A stretch of DNA of 64,000 nucleotides, taken from the NCBI GenBank assembly GCA_025024175.1, contig QCXZ01000001.1:36946942-37010941 (forward strand), in the 5' to 3' direction. This stretch comes from Rhyzopertha dominica. Taxonomy: Eukaryota > Arthropoda > Insecta > Coleoptera > Bostrichidae. This document shows positions 11,593-22,884 of the stretch, one piece after another. Every line of letters begins with the position of its first letter. Positions within the stretch are counted from its first letter, which is position 1. Both the position numbers and the translations under genes were made by a program. The notes under the pieces are model-generated. The model saw only the letters and a program-made list of their open reading frames with translations. It was not told the origin of the DNA and did not search any database.

Positions 11593-12604
11593 GTGCGACT
11601 CGTTCTTAGGAAATGCATTCCCAGCTTTAAGGCCAATCCACCCCGAATTCATACTCAAATGGGGAATCTTTCTGCTCCAAGAGTTACTCCATCTCGTGTA
11701 TTTGCAAACTGCGGTATAGATTATGCAGGTCCCTTCCTTCTCAAGGACAGAAAATACAGGAATCGAAAATTTCTAAAATGCTATATTTGTATCTTTGTCT
11801 GCTTAGCAACTAAAGCCGTTCATATAGAGTTAGCCAGTGAAATGACCACCGAATGTTTCATAACCGCGCTAAAGAGGTTTGCTTCGAGGCCAGGTATGTG
11901 CACTAATATATATTCTGACAATGGCTCGAATTTTATTGGAGCGAACAACGAGCTAAAATCCATAATTCAAACTCTAAAGTCTAAAGATCTCCAATACTTT
12001 GTAAGCAATAACAATGTACAATGGCATTTTCTACCTGCCAGATCGCCACATTTTGGTGGAATTAGGGAGTCTGCAACTAAATCTATAAAATACCACTTAA
12101 AGCGTGTACTGAATGACACCCCCTTCACGTATGAAGAATTTTACACCATTCTTACTCAAGTAGAAGCTGTATTAAATTCGCGACCCTTAATACCTCTCAG
12201 CTCCGATCCTAATGACCTAGAGGCGCCTAAACCAAGCCAATTCATCATTGGACAGCCGCTCAACGCAGTTCCACAGTTGAGTATGCCAAAAAATATGTAT
12301 AGATCGTCTTGCAAGATACCAACACCTACAAAGAGTAAGGCAACATTTTTGGAGTTGCTGGGCACGGGACTACTTGCACAATCTTCATCAAAGGAATAAA
12401 TGGCGCTTCAAGCTCGATCCTGACACCCATTAATAATTTAGTACTTCTTCGAGAGAACAATCAGCCGCCTTCACAGTGGGCTCTGGAAAGAATCACTGCT
12501 ATCTATCCAGGAAAGGACAACATTGTGCGAGTGGTTAGTGTTTTGACAAAAGATGGTGTAGTGAAGCGTTCCATCGTGAAAGTTAGCATTTTGTCAATTG
12601 ATTA
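11593..12604 (+). pseudogene. BEL/Pao integrase and C-terminal tail
   Basis: The core is well preserved: NCGIDYAGPF (first Asp), ATKAVHIEL, IYSDNGSNFIGANNEL (second Asp), ARSPHFGGIRESATKS (Glu normally at the E of WE or RE; here IRES), then VEAVLNSRPL. Around 12350 the frame shifts into WARDYLHNLHQRNKW. It shifts again into LLRENNQPPSQWALERI, ending with VVSVLTKDGVVKRSIVKV and a stop at about 12604. Integrase joins the cDNA to host DNA. Two frameshifts make this copy inactive. Confidence 0.85.
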
Positions 12605-12605
12605 A

Positions 12606-14240
12606 TGCGCCTAGTTAAATCTGTTGCCATGAAAAAAAATCAATACCTATTCGTTTCAAATAATGTATTTACCTATTTAGTTGTACTGAACACCAGTCTC
12701 TGGCATGTTGAATGTATTTGTTTATTGCATATTATGTAAAGTTTATTCTTTGAAATTACCTGCGGTACTTTCAAGGCCGGCGGGATGAACGGTACCTACT
12801 ACGCTAGGTTGTCGCCTCCTATTTTTAAATTGAAATTACGCGCCAAGCTAGTATGCACCACCATGCGGAAGATGACAAACGAATCTATCGATCGCATCGA
12901 CTAGAACACAGCTGATCACCGCCCAAGTACTTCACGCTGAAAATCTATTAATTTTTCTTTAAAAAACCTTTGTATTAGTTATGACTGCAGGGCTGGTGTT
13001 CATAGTCCATCAGTTTAATATGAAAGTGACGTAAAATTGGTCCGTGTTTTTTATTCACTCGCTAGCGACGGTTTTTCCTCCAAAAGAAAGAGGGGAACGT
13101 TGCAAAGTGGGGTTAAAGCCATACAGCATCGCCCCAACAGCACAGGGCGCAGAATAGATAATACCTATATTACCTATTATCTGCAAACAGATGGTGCAGT
13201 TCAATTCGCAACAAAAAAGTACGACACCCCAAACTACAACTCTACTATTATTATAAGGTACGGAAGTATCCTATAATTACAACGAAAATGGGTCACTTTA
13301 TGCATCGCAATAATAGATGCTTAGAAAGACGCGCTATTTGTTGGATTGTTGTAGTGAAATTAATAAAAATTATATTCTTGACGCAGACAGTAATCGTCCT
13401 ATTATCCACACAACACCCTAGCGAAATTGCAATGGTTTAACTGAGCCATATGAGCTAAAAGAAGACGAAGAAGATGAGGATTGCTGGGATGGAACACTGC
13501 AGGACAGAAAAAGAACCCAACAAAAAAAACAAAATGGAGGCAAATGAATCTGATTCTGAATAAAGCTCTATATATAATTTATTTTTTATTTTTATTTATT
13601 TGTCTGGGATGTAGACATGAAATGCCTTACCAATGAATTTGCCGGAGAAGTGTAAATTATTAATGAATAGAACTTATTCTTGGGAATGAAATGTCGACCG
13701 TTCTTCGTGTACAGGTGATTTTATAACACCAAAAACACAACGTTATTTTGTGATATATTCTGAATTGCTGTCACATCCACAACTCGCATTGCGTGTTTTA
13801 AAGACGTAAACTTTGGGAGATGATACGCTGTATTAAATGATTGATCACGAAGACTCCGTCAACGCCAGTTTCGATCCACGCCCTTTTAATCTTTTATGGG
13901 TACCCAACCGACCTCATGACTTGACCCTTTTCGAATAATTTTTTAAACTCCGTAAATTTTCTATAATTCACCCTTAAGCACTATTATTTTATCTTTCCAA
14001 AGCGAATTGATATATTATTCTTTAGTCCTACTGTTTTAAAGTTATGAATATTGTCTTAGGCAATGTAATTCAGCAACAACGTATGTCGAAACAGTTAACT
14101 GCAATTATTTAGTAACGATTAGTTTCTGCCAAAAATAACTTTCACTTAATCGATATAAATTGGATGCTAAATATTAAATAACCTATTTACCCATAGCAAT
14201 TTAAATGCTACGTTTTGCAACTATTATACATCAGTTAGCT
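12606..14240. other. no gene seen
   Basis: AT-rich DNA following the BEL/Pao remnant. The start may contain its 3' LTR. A 79-codon frame at 13037-13276 has no recognisable motif. Confidence 0.4.
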
Positions 14241-14249
14241 ATACGCTTT

Positions 14250-14650
14250 ACAAGGTGTCCAACTATTAAGTTTCCGAAATTCATTGACAAAAAAAATATT
14301 ATTTTAAAGAAAATTACCTTTTATATTCGATGAGGGTTATGTCAAAATTTCCTGCACACATATCACAAGAACACAGCTCGCAAATAAAAATTGCAATAAA
14401 ATCGTTTAATATAATCCCCTTGCTTATACAAAACGTTGCCATCGCTTCGGCAGTAATGTAATGTGCTTAAATACGTTATTTTTGTCAAGATATTTCAGCA
14501 GTTGGAACGCGTATAGGTATGCCGGCGCAGAGCTTTCATCCTTCTAAGTCAATAAATCAGACTTACGAATTACGAAATGCTCCTTTTCACTGGAGGACTC
14601 TTTCAGGGTTGCACGGGTGATGTGGGAGAATTTCACAGCAGTTTTTCTGG
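14250..14650 (-). pseudogene. possible Tc1/mariner transposase C-terminal scrap
   Basis: On the - strand, LPKRWQRFV is followed after a one-base shift by KQGDYIKRFYCNF. This resembles the RWQ..V...GDY signature at the C terminus of mariner-like transposases. The stretch ends near a terminal-looking sequence, acaaggtgtccaactatt (14250). Evidence is short and frameshifted. Confidence 0.3.
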
Positions 14651-15182
14651 CAAACGTCTTTGACTGACACTGCTTTATACGATCAAGCATTTAAATTTTC
14701 TACAAAGAAGACAAATACATATCTTTTGGTATTTGTCTATTGCTTGTTTGTCCATGCGGTCTTCTTCCATTATAGGCAAGTTTACAATAGTGACACGACA
14801 TCTGGCGGCAGATACATAAACTATTATAAACAGTACTTTAATGCTGGAAAAAGGCGGAATTATTGTGTAATATTGCTGTTTTTGTTATATCGTATTAGCA
14901 TTTTTAAATTGTGGGCAGTGAATATTATTAAGAAAAAGGGGATACATGTAAACACAAAAAGCATGTGTGATATTATATTATAATAGTAATATGCGGTTAT
15001 GTGATTAAGCGGTTATCACATAGGTTATCGCCACGAGTGTGTTTTGGTTACCATTACCAGTTCCTTTGTAATAATTATATTGAATATACTCGGTTGCGAA
15101 CCTATCTGTGTTTCATTTTGAGATACAGACGAGTATATTATAATAGCAAGTACTGTTTATTACCGCCATTTGCAAAGACACA

Positions 15183-15395
15183 CTAGCGCCACCAACGGTC
15201 GATAAACTCTCCTATTGTAGCAACAATAAGACCAAGTGTTGCCGGTAGCAGTATGAGGCCTCCAACTTCCGTGGTAATCTTTAACACGAGTCTAGAAATA
15301 CCTCCACTCAGGATACCACACATACGATTTGGAAGCGTCCCTGGTTTTGCCAGCGAATTCAAGCTTTTACGAATTTCCGATAGGTGGCGTCCCAT
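15183..15395 (-). CDS. small predicted membrane protein (70 aa)
   Basis: An uninterrupted 70-codon frame with a favourable start context (aacATGG). It begins MGRHLSEIRKSLNSLAKPG and has one strong hydrophobic segment, GGLILLPATLGLIVATIGEF, near the C terminus, ending DRWWR. AATAAA lies on the same strand at 15161-15156, about 22 bp after the stop. Composition, start context and polyadenylation signal make it look like an expressed single-exon gene or a processed copy, possibly of a small organelle membrane protein. I do not recognise the family, and a chance frame remains possible. Confidence 0.4.
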   Translation of the reverse strand: MGRHLSEIRKSLNSLAKPGTLPNRMCGILSGGISRLVLKITTEVGGLILLPATLGLIVATIGEFIDRWWR

Positions 15396-15399
15396 GTTA

Positions 15400-16320
15400 A
15401 GTGTTTAATTTTTGAATAAGTTAAGCACAATGTGAGACAATTTCCTTTTTACCGGTTAAACGTTAAGTTTTATTTTCATTTCAAGTTGTAAAACTACAAA
15501 CCACCGCACATTTATTCGTTTTTTTCTCTACGCGACCATAAATTTTGCCAAATAGAATGTTAAACAACGAATTTAGCAAAACTCAAACTATGATAAGCTC
15601 AAAAACGCTTAAAAAGTAATTGAAACTTGTGAAACAGTACTTAATTTAAAAAATGGAGCACCTAACCTTATCCCTGCTGTAACTGTTCAGAGGATATTGA
15701 AAGTTTATATAACATATCCCTATGTCACGTCCTCCTATTACATGATCATTATTATGTACCATTTTGGTAAATAAGACGATAAAAAAAATAAAAATCTTGC
15801 ACTTGTAAGTTGCTGCCATCTACCGGTGTCATTTGAAACCTCTATCCCCTCTCTCTAAAAGAAGGCCATTTTCGTTCGTAATCATTTTTTCATTTTATGT
15901 GAAGTTATCCGTACACTAAACACTAGTCTAAGGCTCTAGATTCTGGAACCTGGAACGCTTACTCCATCAAGTTACTGCTTACTGTTCAACTGTTGTACTA
16001 TCCACACACGACTCCTAGCAAGCTTCTTATAACGCCTCGTGAATTTCGGCAACCGTTTGTTCGCGCAATGTTTTAATTTTGATATACAAACATTAATCCG
16101 CTACAGTGACGCGTTCCATTACATCAAACTACCCCGATTTGAGATTTTTTTTACACATAAACTGAGTGAACTACCCGCACTATATAGGTATAGCTAAGTG
16201 ATGTCCCAATGATAGACTTTTATAATTTGACAGCACTTGTTTTTTCACCATCGCCACTTCAGGGCCAGCTTGATACGTGCAGGAATTATGACATGACTCT
16301 GGTATTACAGAAATTAGCAA
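15400..16320. other. no gene seen
   Basis: AT-rich sequence between the small membrane-protein frame and the TA microsatellite. No coding or structured element recognised. Confidence 0.4.

Positions 16321-16321
<1 letters not shown>

Positions 16322-16366
<45 letters not shown>
16322..16366. repeat. (TA)n microsatellite
   Basis: About 45 bp of uninterrupted TA dinucleotide, directly abutting the left inverted repeat of the AT-rich block that ends near 21440. It also produces a meaningless Tyr/Ile open frame on the - strand. Confidence 0.95.
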
Positions 16367-16368
<2 letters not shown>

Positions 16369-19300
16369 ATGCATGTTAAGCTGTGTCCTCCGTTAAGTTC
16401 AACAGGCGCCCCGTCCTCCGGGTGAAGGAGCAATGTTACAGGCAAAAACTTTGCATATTTGTACTAAGGGGAGGATATATAGCACTAGCAACCGGAGAGG
16501 GGAAAACATTTTTGCATTTTAAAAATTTTATTTATATAGAAATTTTCAGGTAACAGATAATACTTAGTGTCCTCCGATCTATATATAATTACATGGAGTG
16601 CAAAGCACGTTGTATCCTCTAGCTACGTTGTCACTGTTACTGAGGTGACAAAGTGCCTTGAGATTAACACATATAAAGGCAAGTGTATTTCAGCTCGCGT
16701 AATGGATTCTCGTAATTGTTTCATTCATCAATGGATGTAGTTAGCAACGGTAGCAATTTCTGCATGCTTTGTATTATTAATTATTATTAAGAGATGGATT
16801 GTTAAATTTGGTATAAAGAGAATTATGTATAAACACGAATATTGTTTATTCATTATACAAGTGGTTGTTTATAAGTTTTTAGAAAAAAACATTAAAACTA
16901 AGCTAAAATGACATTAGTGCTTGAAAAGGATTAGTAACATTTCCAAAAATAAAGAAAATAACGAAATGCAATTGTGTAAGCTACTAATGATGAGCTATCT
17001 GCAGTCTTTATGTTTAACTAGTTTTTCTTAAGCATTACAAAGGTAAGACAGTTTTAATGTTGAAGAATGTAAGCATTGATAACTTCATTTTCTCAATTTG
17101 ATAATGTATTTGTTTCCGATATTAAAATACCTTTTCCATTTAATATACCGTTCTTGTTGTATGTACTAATATATTGTTAATAATTATTATTGAAAGATTT
17201 AGAAAAAAATTCTTCAATTTCAGTTATATAGAAAGTAGACGTTAGCTTTGTTATTTTACATTGAAATACCCGGTATTTTGTTCCATTATTGATCTGCTTA
17301 GAATTTTTGATTAACTCTATCAATCTATGCCAAAATGGGCCACTATGGCGGTATTGTACAATTTGCTACAAAAAAGGATGCGTTAACGGCAAAGCATAGC
17401 AAAGCGAGCCACTATACTGTGCAGTTAATAGCGTTTTACAGTGGATTTTTAAATACTATGCTTACACATTTTAAACTTTAATGCATGATTACATTTTGGT
17501 TACTGCTATTTGTTTAGACGTTTTTCTGTTTTCAACCAGATTAAAACTAAAGCAAAAAAGTATTGTTCTATTAAATATAATTCTGTATTGAAAAGGCAAC
17601 TTTTTTTTTTAAAATAGGTCTTTGTAGCTCAGTTAAGAGAGTAGCTGGCTAATATTCAAAAGTTCGATACAACATTAATTACCTTCATAAATTACAAGAG
17701 TATTTTTCTATATATGCTCATACAAGATAAAGTTTTCTTTCATTCATCCCTAACATATGTTTTGTGAAAGAATTCATTCTGAAATTCTTTTTTTCAGCCT
17801 TTTCAGTATTCTTCCAGATTCGTGATATAACATATATTATGGTGTTATTCCAGGTTTAGCAAACATAACGTCAAACATCGCGTAAGTATAGTTAATAGTT
17901 ACTTTAAGGTTTGAAGCAGAAACAAAATGCGAGTATATGTAAAAAACTGAAGAAAAGTCTAGTTTCGTCATAAGGATTTTATAATGTTGAGAAAATCGTG
18001 CGACATACAAATTTTCATCAGTGAAAAGTTACGCACGTCTTAACTTGTTATGCATGTTTTATAGTAGTTAGTGAAGTGAGTACATAAATTTCTGTTAGAA
18101 AAAGAACGGCAAAACAGCAGGTGTCACAAAATGAACTTTCATACCTTAACAATTAACGGTACCACGTTGGTACAATGTAAACTTAAGTTACTGAACAAAA
18201 AATCTACTTGGGGATTATCACTTTTGAAATGCTGCTACACTGTAGAGGTATATTTTTGGACGTAGATAATTTGGGCCCAGTTGATCTAAAACTATCTACC
18301 GAGTCTGATCTAAGACGTTGTCGGTTGTTTTTTGGGAAAACCCCTCCCCTCCGCATAAAATTTACAGTACAAGTGGAAAACAATATACGATTGTTGTCCA
18401 AAAACATATTCAGAGAGAGAAAGAAAAGTTAACATGGTGAAGTATCAAAATGGAGCCACATGCATCTGTCAAACTATCTGAATTTGTTGGTTTAAGTCTA
18501 AAGAATCTCGGAATACCATTGAAGTATCCCAATATTCCCAAACATTATTAAAAAATATGGAAAACGAAATCTTAACAATGGTTGTAAGGTGTGTGAAATA
18601 TGTTTAGGACGCAAATGTAGAACTCACTTTTCTTGTCAGGTAAATTTTGGCATATCAACACTTCAAGTCAATTTTTGTCATAATAATACATTTTTTGGAA
18701 ATCTGCTAGCAGATATACTTTTTTTTGTACAAACTACTATAAGCTTTTTAATTTTAAACTAGGTAATACAATTAAATACACACATGATTATATAAACAAG
18801 TTTGAAATGATCACGTAGTATTCTATTTATCATAAATGATTTAGTGCTTTATTAAATTAACACTGAATTATTTGTAATAGTTCGNCGAGACATGATGAAN
18901 ACCAAATTTTGAGACGCAGATTATGCAAATGCATGCTTAAAATGGCAGGTTCAGTATTTATTATTTAATGCCGAATTAAATCTACAATTCTATTCTACTT
19001 TGAATTTTAGAAATACCACTAATGATGACATTAAGGAAAATTATTTTGCTTAAGTATAGAATTCAAATTTATACTGTTACAACTTCTACATACATTGCAT
19101 AAATAATATTGATATGACTTCTTCAGCTAATTTATTTTAAAAGCAAAAGTACCTTACATTAACAAAATTTGAGATTTGGCGGAAGGGTTAGTCATCTTCA
19201 TTCGTAGAATAATGCAAGCTTAGCAGAAATTAAATAATCATTTTTCGTGTTTACTTTAATTAAAGGCCACGCAGTTAAGTGCTCTAAGGTTTTAGTGTTT

Positions 19301-21440
19301 AGATTTTTTAAAATTATCTAATTTTATTATTTAAACCCACCGTAATACAAAAATACAAGATGTCCTATTTTCATGTGCTCTGTAAATGTTGATTTTTAAA
19401 GACTGCACACTCAAATATATGTTATGTTCAACTTTACACTGATTAGAGGACGTAAAATAACAGTATAATGTAGTACCACTACTACAGTGATTCACTGTAA
19501 CCAACTATGCGATAAATGCTATATTTGTAGAATGGATCTTTTCCTAGATAGACAGACATATTTTTAGCCATCACTATGTACAGAGTGAACCATTGTCGTT
19601 GGGATTGCAGGGTACAGACTAAAGGTACGAGATAGAAAAACAAACTTGTTTAGGTGTCGTGATCTCAGTTCAATGGGCAATATTGTCGTTCGTTACTCGG
19701 TTATTGTACTACCTAAATAAAAATGTTTTAAATGTTTTTCACTAATACTTCGTGTAGAATAAAATGGCGTAATTAAAGGTTTTTTCACATTCACGATTTT
19801 TGAGAAATGATACACGAGACTTTTTATATATTTTAATATTTTTACCTCATTAAATTGTACCTAACTTTAGCTATCAACAAATGCAGCGTGGTTGTATGTA
19901 TGTATATCGTATTCCAAAAACCATTTATGAAAGAAAAAAATAATTGTGCTATTTTATTCAACACAAAAAAAATGTGAAAAGACTAAAACATTTTTCAATA
20001 GCTGATATAATGACTACTGTAGTTACTCCTGTTTTGCAATAGTTTTTTGAAACTATGCTTACACATTTAAAATCCAAGGTTACCAAGTCAAATACAAATT
20101 TGTGAAAAAAGAAGAATTGTGATACAGCCTGTTCTATTATATATATATATATTTTTTTTGTTTCTTAGGAAATTTTAATATCTCTTAGTTTATCCAGAGA
20201 ACAATATTTATGTTAGACAGGCAATGTGATTTTTGTAGTTATTAATAATATCTAATCATTAAACATGCCTTGCATTTGGCAATTTTGTTTGTTTATCATT
20301 AGTGATAGCTTTAGTTTTGATCGGATAGTAATAATTTACAAGCAGAACTGTTAAATGCATGACAAATTTGATCGTCAGATATTTTTAATAGCAATAAAAA
20401 TTTTATTACATGACCAACAAAAATATTTTTTTGTCAAAATTATGATAGACAAAAGTTTACGGAGATAGAAAAGTTTTACAAAAGAACAGACTTCTTTATA
20501 AAAAATATTTTAAACATGTCAAAAAACCGCTTTATAAATTAGAGCGCTTTTATAAATAGTTCACTGCTTATTTATTATCATTATTCGAATAGAACAAAAG
20601 TGCCTGTAACCATGGCTGTAACAGTAAACAAGCAGAACTGTCAAAATCAAGTCACATTTGACCATTAGATATTATTAATAGAGATAAAAATTACATTTCC
20701 TTTACATAAAATTTTCCAAGAGAAAAATAGTTTTGAAATTGAAAATCCTGAGCCTTTTTATAAATATGTTTCCGCTTTTTCATTACACGAACACCACTGA
20801 CAACTATAAATAAAAAATAGTGAAAAATGAGCGTATTAATTAAAGCTGTCATAGCAATTTAATGCAAATCGTAAAAACCATTTGTTTGCTGACTTTTAAA
20901 CAAGCATTTTTGGACCAAATTAGGTCTAGTTAAATCGCTTAATTTTTATGTCGGAAACGTGCTAAAATGTCGTATATGTATTTCAGAGACACCTTATACT
21001 ATAAACAGCGCATTCGTAACACTGAATCGTTAAAAGATTGATCTAATTATTTGTATCCTGAACTAGTCCAAGAAACAGAAATTACCTATAAAACAATAGA
21101 AATAGAAAAAATACGGTGTAGGTATTTAGATCTTTTTAATAAATATTTTTACAGTGTCCATTGTAAAATTCTACTACAGTTTCAATGAAAATTATTCTTT
21201 GGTAAGAGTTGCTCTTATTAGATTCAACACAACGCAACGATTTCGGAATAATATCGATTTAAAACTCCCGCGTCGTGAACTTCGTACACATTCACCTAAA
21301 ACATTTGCAGGAGTTTATAAAATTAAATGCTGTAAGCGATTACAGCGTTGCCAATAATATTGAGGTAATTACGTGAGCTGCAGTTAACGGAGGACACTGT
21401 GTATTGTAGAACCATGCACCAATATATATATATATATATA
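16358..21440. other. 5-kb AT-rich block bounded by inverted repeats
   Basis: The left end (16358-16396) reads TA repeats, then attgatgcatg, then tgtgtcctccgttaa. The right end (21386-21440), reversed, reads TA repeats, attggtgcatg, a ~10-bp longer gap, then agtgtcctccgttaa. About 31 of 33 compared bases agree across the two conserved blocks, in opposite orientation. Nothing between is convincingly coding; the longest frames are under 80 codons and motif-free. Internally, 20330-20620 and 20628-20850 are diverged copies of each other (shared acaagcagaactgt and agatat blocks). This could be a large non-autonomous element or simply two inverted copies of one repeat. Confidence 0.5.
21422..21440. 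repeat. (TA)n microsatellite
   Basis: A short TA run that adjoins the right inverted repeat, mirroring the longer run at 16322-16366. Confidence 0.9.
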
Positions 21441-21778
21441 AATTTGAGCTTGTTTTTTATAACGTATTTCAAATCGAACCAGGCATAAAAAGTTTACACA
21501 TTTCTAACTTTTGATATCGTTTTTGTTTAAAGCACTNACGAACAATCCTTGAATTGTCATTAGCAGAAAATTAATAGTAATAAATAGACCTGAGTAATCC
21601 GACTTTGCTAGATAAGCGAAGGCTAACACATTCGTCACGTAGCAAAGGCACCGACGTAGTTAGCTTACCTATATTGCGATAAACAGGAAGTGTTATTATA
21701 ATTTTTGAATAATTTAAAACTGAGGAAAAACTAATTACTACTAAAATACAAAATCATATAATCTCTACATTACACTGG

Positions 21779-22359
21779 GTGAGCCAAATAAACGCATTTT
21801 TTCAGCATTTTATAAAAATGAATCAAAACCCAAATACGTCGGTGTTGCCAGCGCAACTCACCCGTCACAGATCAGTATCTGCAAAATCAAATTTTCGCAG
21901 CTCAAGATTCCATGGTGCATGTCCGTCACAGTCTTAATTAAAATTGTAAAAGCACTATCTTATTCAACATCAAAAGTTACGTTTAACGACACCTATGAAG
22001 CAAAATACAAATTTTGTATGAAAAATGGACATTTTGAGAATAGGGGCAGCACTCTAGTGACATTACCTCCAAAAAAAGTTATTTTGCCATGCCTACAGAA
22101 GATAAGCTGGCATCTAACAAAAGCCCATGGTAAATCCGATACTTAGGAGCCGAAATTTCATATCCACGAACCGACCTGTGGGTTGCGCTAAAAAATGACG
22201 AACCCCAATACCTGCAAAAACTTTTAAAGTTAAATATGTAGGACCATGGGTTTTTCTGATCTAAAGATCACAAAAATGTCGAAAATAGAAATTCAAAATT
22301 GTATGACTTAATAATGTACTTTTGGTGACTTTTTATTTTCAAATGCAATGGTATAATAT
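21779..22359. other. non-coding flank of the Gypsy element
   Basis: Contains a gtgagccaaataaacgca motif similar in style to the ends of dispersed repeats at 32221 and 49658. No gene recognised. It ends with the target-site copy ATAT at 22356-22359. Confidence 0.4.
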
Positions 22360-22795
22360 TGCAACGCAGAGTCAGTGGTATCACGGCCCGCTCAACGCCT
22401 GTGGGCAGGCACCCGACGTGCTAGAGTGTTCGAGATTAATCTATGCGAAAGGCTCTAGTAAAGTCTAGGAAGGTTCGAAATCGAGAGCCTTCGCGAATGT
22501 GCCAGACACGCCAAGTAAGTGGGGAGTCTGCGGATATATAAGCGGCCAGAGACGGAAGTGAGTGGGAGTTAGACAGTCTATGAACGAGCGCGAGTTTTGA
22601 AAGTGACGGAAAGTGAGATTTAAGTGTTGTAAAGTGATATAAGTAAAACTGTAGTGTTTTTAAAAGTAGTGTATAGTTGAGTAAAGTTTGTTAATTGTTA
22701 AAGTAATTGTGAATAGTGCTTGTTAGTGTTTTGAACTGTTAAATAAAGTGTTTTAAATCAGAAATCCAGAATTTTCGAACCCGAATTCCGTAACA
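22360..22795 (+). repeat. 5' LTR (436 bp)
   Basis: Carries the promoter for the genomic RNA: a TATATAA box at 22535-22541 within ggatatataagcgg, and a polyadenylation signal AATAAA at 22742-22747. It starts TG and ends CA as integrase requires. The 3' partner at 27638-28813 has the same sequence plus an insertion. Confidence 0.96.
22535..22541 (+). promoter_or_regulatory. LTR TATA box
   Basis: TATATAA inside the 5' LTR, about 350 bp upstream of the gag start. The same box recurs in the 3' LTR near 27814. Confidence 0.7.
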
Positions 22796-22797
22796 AT

Positions 22798-22815
22798 TGG
22801 TGTCAGAAGTGGGAT
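22798..22815 (+). other. primer-binding site
   Basis: TGGTGTCAGAAGTGGGAT lies two bases after the 5' LTR and begins with TGG, the complement of a tRNA CCA end. I associate this sequence with tRNA-Leu-primed insect Gypsy elements, from memory only. Confidence 0.75.
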
Positions 22816-22884
22816 TTTGGATTTCTGGAGTGTTCTGCGGACCGGATAAACAGTGNTTGGAAAAGTNTTGGAAAATTCTAGTTT

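Larger units (their letters stand above)
9640..12605 (+). mobile_element. degraded BEL/Pao LTR retrotransposon
   Basis: Pol pieces appear in the normal BEL/Pao order: protease, distal reverse transcriptase, the region between RNase H and integrase, integrase core, and the conserved C-terminal tail. Gag and most of the reverse transcriptase are missing, and the frame breaks repeatedly. A possible 3' LTR could begin after caaggccggcggga near 12785, but no matching 5' LTR was found. Family assignment rests on several independent protein motifs and is secure; the outer limits are not. Confidence 0.85.

Noticed and set aside
12785..13300. Possible 3' LTR of the BEL/Pao element
   Set aside because: A purine-rich run precedes it, but I could not find a matching 5' copy, so LTR identity is unproven.
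14660..14983. 107-codon + strand frame with hydrophobic stretches
   Set aside because: AT-rich composition, no motifs, no splice or polyadenylation context. Treated as chance.
16180..16374. Open frame rich in Tyr-Ile on the - strand
   Set aside because: It is the translation of the TA microsatellite at 16322-16366.
17614..17680. tRNA-like stretch (tagctcagtt box followed by agttcgatac)
   Set aside because: A-box and B-box-like motifs are present, but the T arm and acceptor stem do not pair, so I do not call a tRNA. A decayed tRNA or SINE head remains possible.
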